Notes under the pieces: model-generated | What the model saw: the letters and a program-made list of their open reading frames with translations, nothing else | Told to the model about the DNA's origin: nothing | Databases searched by the model: none | Assembly: GCA_030583865.1 (NCBI GenBank) | Contig: CP129479.1 | Span: 2,701,053-2,751,635, forward strand | Direction: 5' to 3' | DNA length: 50,583 bases | Source of the DNA: Thermodesulfobacteriota bacterium | Lineage (GTDB): Bacteria > Desulfobacterota > GWC2-55-46 | Part shown: one piece after another, positions 26,019 to 33,492 of the stretch | Numbering within the stretch: position 1 is the stretch's first letter | Layout of the letters: every line of letters begins with the position of its first letter | Made by a program: the position numbers and the translations under genes

Positions 26019-26656
26019 GAGAATTTTTCTGGCCATTGTTAGAGGGCGAGCCACCTAAGCAAAATGATAGTAGCGTCGATATTATTTTGTATAAATTGGG
26101 TGAGAATCAAGAAAATGCCGAAAGACTGCTCGAAATTAGCAAGGATATTTGCGAAGCTGAAAATAAAAGGCTAAATACAGTCGAGGCTAAAGCGACAACG
26201 ATTTTGGGTGCTACGGGTCTTATTGTTGTATTAATCGCTAATTTTGGCAAATCATTATTTTTTGAAGATAGTCACAGCACCCCGGATAAAGATTTCGCTG
26301 TCTATCTTTTTAGTATTATTTTCTCGTTATCTATAATTTATTTTTCTCGTGCCGTGTACTTTGCCATCAAGACTATTAGTAGGCGTGGTTATCACAAAAT
26401 TAATCCTAATGAACTTATATCAAATTTCAAACACGATACTAAATGGACATATGATATGAGAATTGCAGCTTTTATTTTAGATAAGACTCAAAAAAATTTT
26501 TCTATAGTTAATGAAAAAGTTGATTACATGGTGATGGCACAGGAGTATTTTAAGCGTGGTATTTTAATAATTTTATTTGTTGCAATAATTTTATCTTTGA
26601 AGCCATTCCTGCCATTCCTTTTGAATTTTCTCCAGGCAATCCATGCTAAATACTGA
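26003..26656 (+). CDS. Three-helix membrane protein of the graspetide operon
   Basis: A 217-aa protein with membrane segments near 64-84 (TTILGATGLIVVLIANFG), 98-122 and 190-213. Before the first is a helical charged region with EAENKRLNTVEAKATTILGATG, which recalls the short membrane effectors of SLATT/Pycsar type, where a KA..ILG motif starts the first helix. That link is weak. It overlaps the ligase gene by 16 bases. It could export the peptide, protect the producer, or be an effector. No ABC transporter or peptidase is present. Confidence 0.65.
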   Translation: MLRKIREFFWPLLEGEPPKQNDSSVDIILYKLGENQENAERLLEISKDICEAENKRLNTVEAKATTILGATGLIVVLIANFGKSLFFEDSHSTPDKDFAVYLFSIIFSLSIIYFSRAVYFAIKTISRRGYHKINPNELISNFKHDTKWTYDMRIAAFILDKTQKNFSIVNEKVDYMVMAQEYFKRGILIILFVAIILSLKPFLPFLLNFLQAIHAKY

Positions 26657-26717
26657 AGGACATTTGTTAGCATTAAAATTTTATTCTTTTTGACTTTCCA
26701 CTCTCATAAATCTAAAT

Positions 26718-26752
26718 CAGCTCCGCTTTACAAAGAGGAGCTGTTTTCTTTT
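26718..26752 (+). terminator. Intrinsic terminator after the graspetide operon
   Basis: CAGCTCC and CTTT pair with AAAG and GGAGCTG around a short loop with one internal mismatch, followed by TTTTCTTTTTT. It ends the rightward graspetide operon and faces the leftward recombinase gene. Confidence 0.8.
26719..26742 (+). repeat. Left 24-bp inverted repeat around the serine recombinase
   Basis: This 24-base sequence is the exact reverse complement of 27612-27635. It is itself nearly palindromic (AGCTCC...GGAGCT) and also works as a terminator stem. Confidence 0.9.
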
Positions 26753-26786
26753 TTAAGGTACAATGTGCTTATATCTATCCATTTTT

Positions 26787-27593
26787 TCAGGATTTTGTCA
26801 AGAGTGAGCACCTTTGTAACTGAACCCCTTCTTTCATATAATCGGCTAAGATTAGCTGATTTTCCATTTCCCCTTCGATCTCGCCGTAGCGTATCAATCC
26901 CTCTCGATAGAGCCGTTCTTTTTGAAGAATCCGGGAGACCTGTCTTTGTGTCCAGGGTTTTCCATTTCTTAGGACAAAACCCCTTTGAGTAAGCTCGTCA
27001 GCAATGTGCTGCCCCGTAAAGCCCTGCTCAGCCAGGTGGAAGACTAATCTAACGCACTCGGCCTCCACTGGATTAATGACGACGCGTTTATTTTCTCTCG
27101 TATACCCGTAAGGGAGATTGCCTCCGGGGAATCGTCCTTTTCTGACGCGCTCCTGACGGCCCTTCCGTAATCTCTCGATAATCCCTCGTCTGTTCTCCTC
27201 GGCCACAGCTGCCAGTATTTGCCTCATCAAAACGTCTTTGGATTCGCCATTGTACTGAGGTATGTCCGCGATCAGGACCTTGACTCCTAGCTTTTTGAAT
27301 TCATAAAAGAGGTTTTCGGATATCCGGACCTCCCTTGAGAGCCGGTCCAGGGAAGGAAGAATCAAGACCCCGACCTTGCCTTTTTTGCAGGCCTTCATCA
27401 AGCGCCGGAGCTCTTTCCTGTCCTCTTTCACCCCGCTTACAGCCTCGTCCTTGTAAAATCGCTCCACCAACAATCCATTCCGCTCAGCAAAAAGAGAAGC
27501 ATCCCTGATCTGGATGTCTATCCCATACCCCCTCTTCTTTTGCTCCAGGGTCGAGACCCTGCAATAGGCCACGACCATTTTCTTTTGACGCAT
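26787..27593 (-). CDS. Small serine recombinase inside inverted repeats
   Basis: A 268-aa serine recombinase. The resolvase domain holds Ser14 in AYCRVSTLEQ, the LPSLDRLSREV segment near 80 and the long E-helix (ILAAVAEENRRGIIERLRKG near 128-147). A recombinase domain (NLPYGYTRENKRV onward) follows, and the zinc ribbon of larger members is missing, so it is short for the family. The gene lies between exact 24-bp inverted repeats 869 bases apart, the geometry of an invertible segment or a small mobile cassette. AGGAGG stands only one base from the ATG, so the true start may be the ATG five codons later. Confidence 0.88.
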   Translation of the reverse strand: MRQKKMVVAYCRVSTLEQKKRGYGIDIQIRDASLFAERNGLLVERFYKDEAVSGVKEDRKELRRLMKACKKGKVGVLILPSLDRLSREVRISENLFYEFKKLGVKVLIADIPQYNGESKDVLMRQILAAVAEENRRGIIERLRKGRQERVRKGRFPGGNLPYGYTRENKRVVINPVEAECVRLVFHLAEQGFTGQHIADELTQRGFVLRNGKPWTQRQVSRILQKERLYREGLIRYGEIEGEMENQLILADYMKEGVQLQRCSLLTKS

Positions 27594-27611
27594 ACCTCCT
27601 GCTGATACTTA

Positions 27612-27635
27612 AGCTCCTCTTTGTAAAGCGGAGCT
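27612..27635 (-). repeat. Right 24-bp inverted repeat around the serine recombinase
   Basis: Exact reverse complement of 26719-26742. The flanking bases differ, so the repeat is 24 bases and no longer. Together the two copies enclose only the recombinase gene. Confidence 0.9.
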
Positions 27636-27659
27636 AAACCTACTTTCCAGTCTAATGCC

Positions 27660-27677
27660 TGACAGGAAATCCTGTCA
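27660..27677. promoter_or_regulatory. 18-bp palindrome upstream of the TPR/pilin genes
   Basis: TGACAGGA and TCCTGTCA are separated by AA, a perfect dyad ending 37 bases before the TPR gene ATG. It fits an operator. The protein that binds it is not known. Confidence 0.55.
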
Positions 27678-27714
27678 ATACGGCCAAAAAACTTGAAAAA
27701 TGAGGAGGTTAGCC

Positions 27715-28734
27715 ATGAACAGGATAGTGATCACGGTTTTTATGGTCTGTGCACTGCTTTTCGCAACGGAGAGCTATGCAAGCAATGTCAGCAGGGCAAA
27801 GGAGTTCATGAAGGCAGGGATGTACCCTCAGGCCATAGCGCTTCTTGAAAAGGAGATATATGGCGACGAGACAAACCAGGCCACGGCAAACCCTGCGAAC
27901 GCCGAAGCCCATTACCTTCTCGGCGTATGCTTGGTTCAGAATGGCAATTTCAGTCAGGCTGATGAAAGGTTTGCCAGCGCGGTAAAGCTCAATCCGGAGT
28001 ATGGCTATAAAATAGGCGATGTGTATAAGGATGCTGGGAAGTCTCTTCTGAGTACTGGCAAGCTGGCTGAGGCTAATGAGCTCTTCAGGAAGGCACTGAG
28101 CTATGAGCCAAGCCTGAGGAAGGAAATAGCATTGTTCATTTTTGAAACCGGAAAGCGCTACGGCAATGACGAACTCCTGTCCCTTGCTGCTTCATACGAC
28201 CCGGGGTTAAGGAAGCCGGTCGCAGAGTACTACCATGCCTTAAGCAAAACCGCCGAAGGTGATGAGGCCAAGGTGGACCTGCTCGGCATTGCTGCAAGAT
28301 ACGATAACACCTACGAAGGTGAGTATACCCTCAACAGAGAGGCGCTCGGGCGTTACCACTTGGACAAGGCCAAGGAATTGGCAAGGAAGCCGGGGAAGGA
28401 AGCAGTAATGGAGACACATAAGACGCTCGCCTCTAAATACCTTGGCGACGACGTGGTGATGAGAGAACTGCCAGAAGCTGTCGTTTACAAGCCAGGCACC
28501 TATACGTTCTCTTTGAAGGCCGGAGAGCAGACTCCTTATTGGATTACTTTTCCGACCGGCGTTATCTCAAACTGGAGACTTGATTCACCCGACGGCAAGT
28601 TTCAGGCGATCTACGACGATGGAGAGGTCGTCAACCTGTGGTCCGCCAAGTCTCTACCAAAAAACAAGTATAAATTTAGGCTATTGGCTGTAACAGACCA
28701 GCCTGAAATCAGTATGGTTGTGCGCCAGAGGTAA
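27715..28734 (+). CDS. Exported TPR-repeat protein
   Basis: A 339-aa protein from the ATG at 27715, which follows GAGGAGG by seven bases; the ATG at 27700 overlaps that site and is rejected. A signal peptide (1-24, MNRIVITVFMVCALLFATESYA) suggests export. Residues 25-170 contain TPR-like helix pairs (AKEFMKAGMYPQAIALLEKE, AEAHYLLGVCLVQNGNFSQA). The last 100 residues are beta-rich. TPR proteins often assemble secretion or pilus machines. Two genes for small pilin-like membrane proteins follow, after a terminator. Confidence 0.78.
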   Translation: MNRIVITVFMVCALLFATESYASNVSRAKEFMKAGMYPQAIALLEKEIYGDETNQATANPANAEAHYLLGVCLVQNGNFSQADERFASAVKLNPEYGYKIGDVYKDAGKSLLSTGKLAEANELFRKALSYEPSLRKEIALFIFETGKRYGNDELLSLAASYDPGLRKPVAEYYHALSKTAEGDEAKVDLLGIAARYDNTYEGEYTLNREALGRYHLDKAKELARKPGKEAVMETHKTLASKYLGDDVVMRELPEAVVYKPGTYTFSLKAGEQTPYWITFPTGVISNWRLDSPDGKFQAIYDDGEVVNLWSAKSLPKNKYKFRLLAVTDQPEISMVVRQR

Positions 28735-28740
28735 TCAGCA

Positions 28741-28769
28741 GGGAGAGCAGCAATTTGCTCTCCCTTTTT
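28741..28769 (+). terminator. Intrinsic terminator after the TPR gene
   Basis: GGGAGAGCA (28741-28749) pairs with TGCTCTCCC (28756-28764), then TTTTTC. Confidence 0.88.
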
Positions 28770-28817
28770 CATTTTCAAAAAAGTTGTTATACTGTAAATA
28801 TACTAAATTCGAAATAT

Positions 28818-29186
28818 ATGAAAGGATTCATCTTTTCTTGCGTTCTACTATTATTTCTCTCCTGCACCCCTCAGGCACTCGCAGTTGGAGCTGGCACTGA
28901 TAACGACTGCCCTTCAGGCTCCGTTTGCCTCGATAATCCCCTTAATACAGATTCTCCTCAAAAACTTATCGGCGTAATCATCAGAGGCGCATTGGGCGTG
29001 GTCGGCTCAATCTCCCTGGCTATTTTCGTCTATGGAGGCTTCATCTGGATGCTCTCAGGAGGAAATACGGAGATGGTTCAGAGGGGAAAGCTGACCTTCT
29101 TCTATGCCACTATCGGATTAATTATTATCTTTTCTGCCTATGCCATTACCAAATTCGTTATGGCGGATTTGCTCGGGCTTGGCTAA
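28818..29186 (+). CDS. TrbC/VirB2-like pilin
   Basis: A 122-aa protein starting at ATG 28818, where a signal peptide begins (MKGFIFSCVLLLFLSC...ALA); an upstream in-frame ATG would hide it. After a short Cys-containing stretch there are two membrane helices (VVGSISLAIFVYGGFIWML and FFYATIGLIIIFSAYAITKFV) divided by a polar turn (SGGNTEMVQRGK). This is the plan of TrbC/VirB2 pilins, and the exact pattern of YGGF-W-L-S-GN followed by a basic turn is common in Patescibacteria. It would form a surface filament or pore. No VirB4 or other pilus genes accompany it. Confidence 0.82.
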   Translation: MKGFIFSCVLLLFLSCTPQALAVGAGTDNDCPSGSVCLDNPLNTDSPQKLIGVIIRGALGVVGSISLAIFVYGGFIWMLSGGNTEMVQRGKLTFFYATIGLIIIFSAYAITKFVMADLLGLG

Positions 29187-29192
29187 ATTCAT

Positions 29193-29399
29193 ATGCAAAA
29201 AATTCTGAACAAAATCCATGAAGAGATGCCCTTTATGCTAAAAATGACGGCCGCTACTCTTGTGGGCATGACCTTTCTAACCGGATTCAGCAGGCTAACA
29301 ATGAACTACGAAATCTCCCTAGTCTATATAGCGATAGGGTTCGTGATTTTGATGTGGGTTATGTATGAATTTATCAGAAAGGGATTAAGTAAGCAGTAA
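29193..29399 (+). CDS. Small two-helix membrane protein
   Basis: A 68-aa protein with two hydrophobic helices (about 13-33 and 41-61) and a basic C-terminus. It lies seven bases after the pilin-like gene and convergent with the JAB gene. Its size and place recall VirB3-like partners of VirB2 pilins, but sequence alone does not prove this. Confidence 0.65.
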   Translation: MQKILNKIHEEMPFMLKMTAATLVGMTFLTGFSRLTMNYEISLVYIAIGFVILMWVMYEFIRKGLSKQ

Positions 29400-29405
29400 C
29401 CGAGC

Positions 29406-29936
29406 TCATGGATCAATTACAGGAAGCGTATAGTTAGAAATTTCATTTATTATTTCTATACCAAGAGATTTCGTTTCCAGAGAACTTGAACTATACTGCA
29501 ACGAATAAGCTGCAAAATCATGTTTTCTACTGTGACCTAAAATATAAAATTCTGGCCTATAAATAGCGATAATAGGACGAGGAGTTTTAGCTCTATGATC
29601 TGAAGCCAATTCTATCAGAGTCTTATAGTCGCGCGAGCTTAAGTCGAGAGCGCCCCAAGGATGTGTGTGCCAATCCCCCATGAACGTTAATTCGCCTCTT
29701 GTTAGGTCAAATATGTAATCCAAAATACTCTGGCAATATTTGTGGTCCGCCTCAAAACATGTCAACCCATGGTAAGCATTCGGACCTGGTCCTGTTGCGT
29801 GTGTCATTACATGATTTCCTGATTTATCCTTATACCCAATCAGGATCCCACCTGTCTCTTTGAAAAGAAATTTTTTTGCTTCTTTACGCCAAGTCTCAAT
29901 TACTGACGCAAAGATAAATATTTTTTTCTGCATCAA
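29406..29936 (-). CDS. JAB/JAMM isopeptidase
   Basis: A 176-aa JAB1/MPN metalloprotease with the whole JAMM set: Glu27 in ETGGILIG, His90 and His92 in DWHTHP, then after seven residues Ser100 and Asp103 (HxHx7SxxD). Such enzymes remove ubiquitin-like proteins or process their tails. It is the last gene of a leftward three-gene operon, its ATG sharing the ATGA with the stop of the E2-E1 gene. In CBASS (Cap3) and Bil systems a JAB enzyme acts against the E1/E2 conjugation step, so this one probably does too. Confidence 0.92.
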   Translation of the reverse strand: MMQKKIFIFASVIETWRKEAKKFLFKETGGILIGYKDKSGNHVMTHATGPGPNAYHGLTCFEADHKYCQSILDYIFDLTRGELTFMGDWHTHPWGALDLSSRDYKTLIELASDHRAKTPRPIIAIYRPEFYILGHSRKHDFAAYSLQYSSSSLETKSLGIEIINEISNYTLPVIDP

Positions 29937-31672
29937 CAGCTTTTATGAAACCTACATGAATTGTGTTTGGTTATATTCCGTTTTTCCAAATTAGGCAAAT
30001 CTCCTTTAGAATCAGTGCGGCTACTCCAATTGATAAGATTATAATCCACGTCGGGATATCCATTCTCGTTCCGCAACAGTGTTTGAACTGCGAATCGAGT
30101 GGCCAGATTTGATATGACGCTTGTATCAAAACCAGTTCCTGTGAACGTTGGGAAACAACAGCCTCTAGCGTACAAGGGCTGAGCTAATGGATCTTCATTT
30201 ACATTACCCGTATTCATATCACTTTTATGATATCCGAAACATTCGAAACAGGCTTCGTTCGGCAAAGCACGAAAAATCTGACCTCCCCAGGCACCATTAT
30301 GCACATATGCATATATCCCAGGTTTCCCTGCTGCTGTCAGAATATCGTTGATTAAAAATTCAACTGACTTATCCGCTATTGTAGATATAATCAGATCGTA
30401 CTCTGCTGTAAGTTTCGAAAAAATCGACAAATCGTCACCCTCGCCATCTGGAAGTGATTCAGGGTCATGTACAGGCATGCCCAACTTTACTCCCCACGGC
30501 TTAACTTTGGCAAAGGGATTAATTAGTTTAATCTGCCTTGCGATTGCATCGACCTTGGCCATACCAGTCATTCTTAAATCTACAGCTTGACGGACCACAT
30601 TTCCTGCGTCATAGCCATCAAAATCAATGAGACAAAAATGGCCTATCCCGGCCCGCGCTAGCTCTGTCGCAATTACGCTTCCTATAGCTCCAAGGCCGAC
30701 CAGGACTACCTTCTTTTCACGAAGTTTTATCAAGGAAGGAATACGTTGGAAGTACGCATCCTCAACTCCTAACAGAGAAGGACGCAATAGAGCTTTTATT
30801 TTGTGTTTTTTGCTTTCAACTCCTATTAGCCATTGATCATGAACATACTCTCTTCTTTTTGGCCCTTCTTCGGGATAAACTATACCGAATATATCAAAAT
30901 CTCTTGCAGGATCATTCTGCTTCATTTTATCCAAGAGCCTCTGATATCGATATGTCAGTTTACTTTCCTGATCAAAAAACCATTTTTTGAAGGAACCGTA
31001 ATCATTCAGAAAAGGAGGCTGAGTTTTTACCTTAAGCCATTGTCCTTTCATTTCTAAGACACCTTGCAATGCCTCTGAATTTATGCTGTATGTTTTATTA
31101 GAGCTTGCGTCGTGAACTTTGTAGAGGACAGTTTGCATTACTTCATTAATGTGAATTGTGGGATTGAATACTTGCAATCTAAGAGCAAAATCGCCCCAAG
31201 ATCCCATAGGAATGTGAGTCATTGTACTTGGAATTAATACTGAGGAAACCTTGGTGGTTGATAATTTATTATACGGGTAGTAAATGCTTGCGGGTTCCGG
31301 AGCATCTATTTCAAGGTCTTCGATGTCTTGGGGACGCTCATTAAACACATTTATAAGGTCAAGGGCCTCCAGTACTCGGTCTGCTCCAGTTTTTTTCTGT
31401 TCTATGCATAAAACGCCGCTGTAAGGCTCCTGATGGCGTGGCAGCACTTTGCTTAAGTCCCTTATTAGCGGCATTGTATCAGGGAATCCTGATGGATAAA
31501 TTACCTGTAACCTATGCTCGCCATCAGAGGCTTGAATAGTACCCTCGAAGACTACAACCTTTTTTTTGACCAGGAGTTCCTCGTTTAAACGAAAATCCAT
31601 GCCACCTTCTAAATAGGCCTTCTTTTCCGTTTCGAGCAAATCGGGTTCTCTCTCAAACCAAGGCTTAGGCAT
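29933..31672 (-). CDS. E2-E1 fusion of a ubiquitin-like conjugation system
   Basis: A 579-aa protein. The first 120 residues fit a prokaryotic E2 fold: VIYPSGFPDTMP, then HQEPYSGVLCI with a candidate catalytic Cys89. Residues 130-310 are a linker domain of unknown fold. The E1/ThiF domain starts near 320 with VVLVGLGAIGSVIATELARAG, the IDFDGYDAGNVVRQ loop, and CFEC plus CC pairs near 477-495 that may bind zinc. The order E2 then E1 is that of CBASS Cap2, but there is no CD-NTase. The start is taken as the ATG at 31672, sharing TAATG with the stop of the 48-aa gene; a GTG at 31681 is in frame. Confidence 0.88.
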   Translation of the reverse strand: MPKPWFEREPDLLETEKKAYLEGGMDFRLNEELLVKKKVVVFEGTIQASDGEHRLQVIYPSGFPDTMPLIRDLSKVLPRHQEPYSGVLCIEQKKTGADRVLEALDLINVFNERPQDIEDLEIDAPEPASIYYPYNKLSTTKVSSVLIPSTMTHIPMGSWGDFALRLQVFNPTIHINEVMQTVLYKVHDASSNKTYSINSEALQGVLEMKGQWLKVKTQPPFLNDYGSFKKWFFDQESKLTYRYQRLLDKMKQNDPARDFDIFGIVYPEEGPKRREYVHDQWLIGVESKKHKIKALLRPSLLGVEDAYFQRIPSLIKLREKKVVLVGLGAIGSVIATELARAGIGHFCLIDFDGYDAGNVVRQAVDLRMTGMAKVDAIARQIKLINPFAKVKPWGVKLGMPVHDPESLPDGEGDDLSIFSKLTAEYDLIISTIADKSVEFLINDILTAAGKPGIYAYVHNGAWGGQIFRALPNEACFECFGYHKSDMNTGNVNEDPLAQPLYARGCCFPTFTGTGFDTSVISNLATRFAVQTLLRNENGYPDVDYNLINWSSRTDSKGDLPNLEKRNITKHNSCRFHKSC

Positions 31673-31818
31673 TATAGACACGCCCTCCCATATCTTCGAG
31701 GGCGGTCTATATCAGGCCTTTTCGGGTGCTCAGGCCTTTCTGGCTTCTCAGGATGTTCTGGGTGCTCCGGGTGATTTGGTTTGTCGTGACCCTTTTTTTC
31801 TTTGTCTTCGTTTTTCAT
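31672..31818 (-). CDS. 48-aa His/Pro/Glu-rich peptide of the E2-E1/JAB operon
   Basis: The reverse strand has GGGGGGAG six bases before an ATG at 31818, then 48 codons whose TAA overlaps the E2-E1 ATG (TAATG). The peptide is low-complexity: a charged start, six P-E/K/R-H/R-type repeats (NHPEHPEHPEKPERPEHPK), and an Arg-rich end, YGRACL. It has no beta-grasp fold and no Gly-Gly tail. Since no ubiquitin-like gene is nearby, this peptide may be the conjugated partner, a cofactor or a regulator. Tight coupling supports it as a real gene. Confidence 0.78.
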   Translation of the reverse strand: MKNEDKEKKGHDKPNHPEHPEHPEKPERPEHPKRPDIDRPRRYGRACL

Positions 31819-31848
31819 TTTATGCTCCCCCCTAAAAGGATTTTTATT

Positions 31849-31940
31849 GTTCCGAACTCATTAATATGATAAACAGAATTATATGATTTTATCGAACTAA
31901 CGTGTTCGGTTTATCGGAATATACCGAGTTACCGAATTCA
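31849..31940. promoter_or_regulatory. Divergent control region with repeated CCGAA/TTCGG elements
   Basis: The space between the E2-E1 operon and the XRE gene holds several related elements: TTCCGAACTCA (31850), the dyad CGAAC-TAACGT-GTTCG (31893-31908), TCGGAAT, ACCGAG and ACCGAATTC to 31939. These look like a set of binding sites for one dimer, most simply the XRE protein encoded at 31978, and would let it control both directions. Confidence 0.5.
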
Positions 31941-31977
31941 AGTCAAGTCCTTTTTAATTCTTCTTTTGAGGGTTCAA

Positions 31978-32403
31978 ATGAAACTGGCGTCGGTTGGCGA
32001 TCGTATCAAATATATACGAACACAAAAAAAACTAACTCTTGAGCAATTAGCCGATAAATCGGAAATCTCCAAAAGCTTTTTATGGGATGTTGAGAACGAT
32101 CGTTCTGATATTGGAGGGGAAAAACTTTTACGAGTTGCAAATGTACTTGCCGCCTCATTAGATTATCTTTTACGTGGTGAACCAATATCCGAAGATAACA
32201 GGCGAGCAATCATTGAGATACCAGTTGAATTAAGTAACTTTGCTGAAGAGAAATGTCTTAGTTATCAACAAACATTATTACTACTTGAGATTGATAATTC
32301 GATTATGGCTCGTCGAAGCACTAAGAGTAGAGATTCTAAAACTAAAGAATATTGGCAAGAACTGTACGAGGGCGTCAAACCGTTTTTGGGGGAGAGGAAG
32401 TGA
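31978..32403 (+). CDS. XRE-family regulator paired with ImmA/IrrE protease
   Basis: A 141-aa protein with an N-terminal Cro/C1 helix-turn-helix (residues 5-65: VGDRIKYIRTQKKLTLEQLA, then SEISKSFLWDVENDRSDIGG) and a helical C-terminus. GAGGG precedes the ATG at 31978; a TTG at 31966 is less likely. Its stop overlaps the GTG of the ImmA/IrrE gene (GTGA), the standard pairing in which the protease cuts the repressor to release its promoters. It probably represses the divergent ubiquitin-like operon. Confidence 0.85.
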   Translation: MKLASVGDRIKYIRTQKKLTLEQLADKSEISKSFLWDVENDRSDIGGEKLLRVANVLAASLDYLLRGEPISEDNRRAIIEIPVELSNFAEEKCLSYQQTLLLLEIDNSIMARRSTKSRDSKTKEYWQELYEGVKPFLGERK

Positions 32404-33476
32404 ATAAATTAGAGCGTCAGGCTTATGATCAGGAAATTCGAAGGGTAGGTAAGCGCCTTGGTATTCCGCTCCGTGGGAATATTGAAAATGCAATAATTGA
32501 ATATTGCAAAAAAGAGGTCGATAAATTACTCGCACCGCGAGTTAATCCTAAAAACCTTGTAGATCTTCTCAATTATGTAGCAACTTCTCTAGGGGTTGTG
32601 GTTAAGGAGATACATGAGGATAGGGACCTGGATGAATTGGAACAGGAGATCCCTCCGGAGAGAGAACCCGTAATTGGGCGGCTCAAAAAAGAACTCGATG
32701 ATCAGACAGATGCTTTGATTTTAGAACGCAAGAATAGGCATCCTTGGGAACAACCGTATTTAGCTGTTATAAATTGTCGTGGCTCGCATTCGTTAAAAAA
32801 ATATTTTAGCAAATGGCATGAGATAGTACATCTTTTATTGGATGGAAAGCAGCTCCGATTTGCATTCCGCCGTACTCCCTCTCTCAAACGTGAACCAGAA
32901 GAAATATTAGTAGACCGAGTTGCGGCTTTTTTAGCGCATCATCCAGCCTATCTTGAGCCTGCATTGGAAGAAGAGAATCTTTCAAACGGGAAACTCTCTT
33001 TTGAAATGATCGATCGAATTCGGGAGAAATTAGCGCCCGAGGCAAGTCGCCTATCTACTACAATTGCCTGTATCAAAAAAACCAAAGAGCCTATTTGTTT
33101 TTTACGTGCGAGATTGGGTTTTAAAAAAGATGAAGAGAAACTCCTTCTTGCAATGGAGCATGAAGTAATCGAAGAGAACTTTGCTCCTGTTATGAAATTG
33201 CGTATACGTGAAGCTACAAGCAGTTTGAAATTGGAAGAATTGGGAATTCGCTTTCACAAGAATATGGAAATACCTACTACAAGTATTATTTCCAAAGCCT
33301 TTGATGGCAACGATTATGAATCATATACAGGAGCAGAATTGCTTCAGACGTGGACTACTTCAAAAGGGTCTATAGGATACGGAAAAATAGAAATAGAGGC
33401 GAAACGTATTCCGTCTCTAAATGAAGTATGGGCTATCATCTATATTAAAGAGCGAAAAGGGAAAAAGCATAATTGA
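32400..33476 (+). CDS. ImmA/IrrE-family metalloprotease
   Basis: A 358-aa protein read from GTG 32400 (GGAGAGGAA upstream; an ATG at 32352 would overlap the XRE gene deeply). The HExxH zinc site is WHEIVHLLLD near residue 141, and a later acidic residue in VDRVAAFLAHHP would complete the site. The last 130 residues have no known domain and may sense the inducing signal. ImmA-type proteases cleave XRE repressors during DNA damage or infection. So this pair may switch on the neighbouring operon under stress. Confidence 0.85.
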   Translation: MNKLERQAYDQEIRRVGKRLGIPLRGNIENAIIEYCKKEVDKLLAPRVNPKNLVDLLNYVATSLGVVVKEIHEDRDLDELEQEIPPEREPVIGRLKKELDDQTDALILERKNRHPWEQPYLAVINCRGSHSLKKYFSKWHEIVHLLLDGKQLRFAFRRTPSLKREPEEILVDRVAAFLAHHPAYLEPALEEENLSNGKLSFEMIDRIREKLAPEASRLSTTIACIKKTKEPICFLRARLGFKKDEEKLLLAMEHEVIEENFAPVMKLRIREATSSLKLEELGIRFHKNMEIPTTSIISKAFDGNDYESYTGAELLQTWTTSKGSIGYGKIEIEAKRIPSLNEVWAIIYIKERKGKKHN

Positions 33477-33492
33477 TTTCAGTAAGATTGTT

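Noticed and set aside
26003-26656. Pycsar or SLATT effector as a firm assignment
   Set aside because: The short KA..ILG-like start of the first helix is suggestive, but no cyclase is nearby and the gene is coupled to the graspetide ligase, so only the general membrane description is kept.
3114-29399. A complete type IV secretion/conjugation system
   Set aside because: Only coupling-type ATPases and pilin-like proteins are seen. No relaxase, VirB4, VirB6, VirB8-10 or peptidoglycan hydrolase was recognised.
29406-31818. Type II CBASS
   Set aside because: E2-E1 and JAB genes match Cap2 and Cap3 in kind, but there is no CD-NTase or cell-killing effector beside them. The nucleotidyltransferases at 40.9-41.9 kb are MNT and AbiEii types and 9 kb away.
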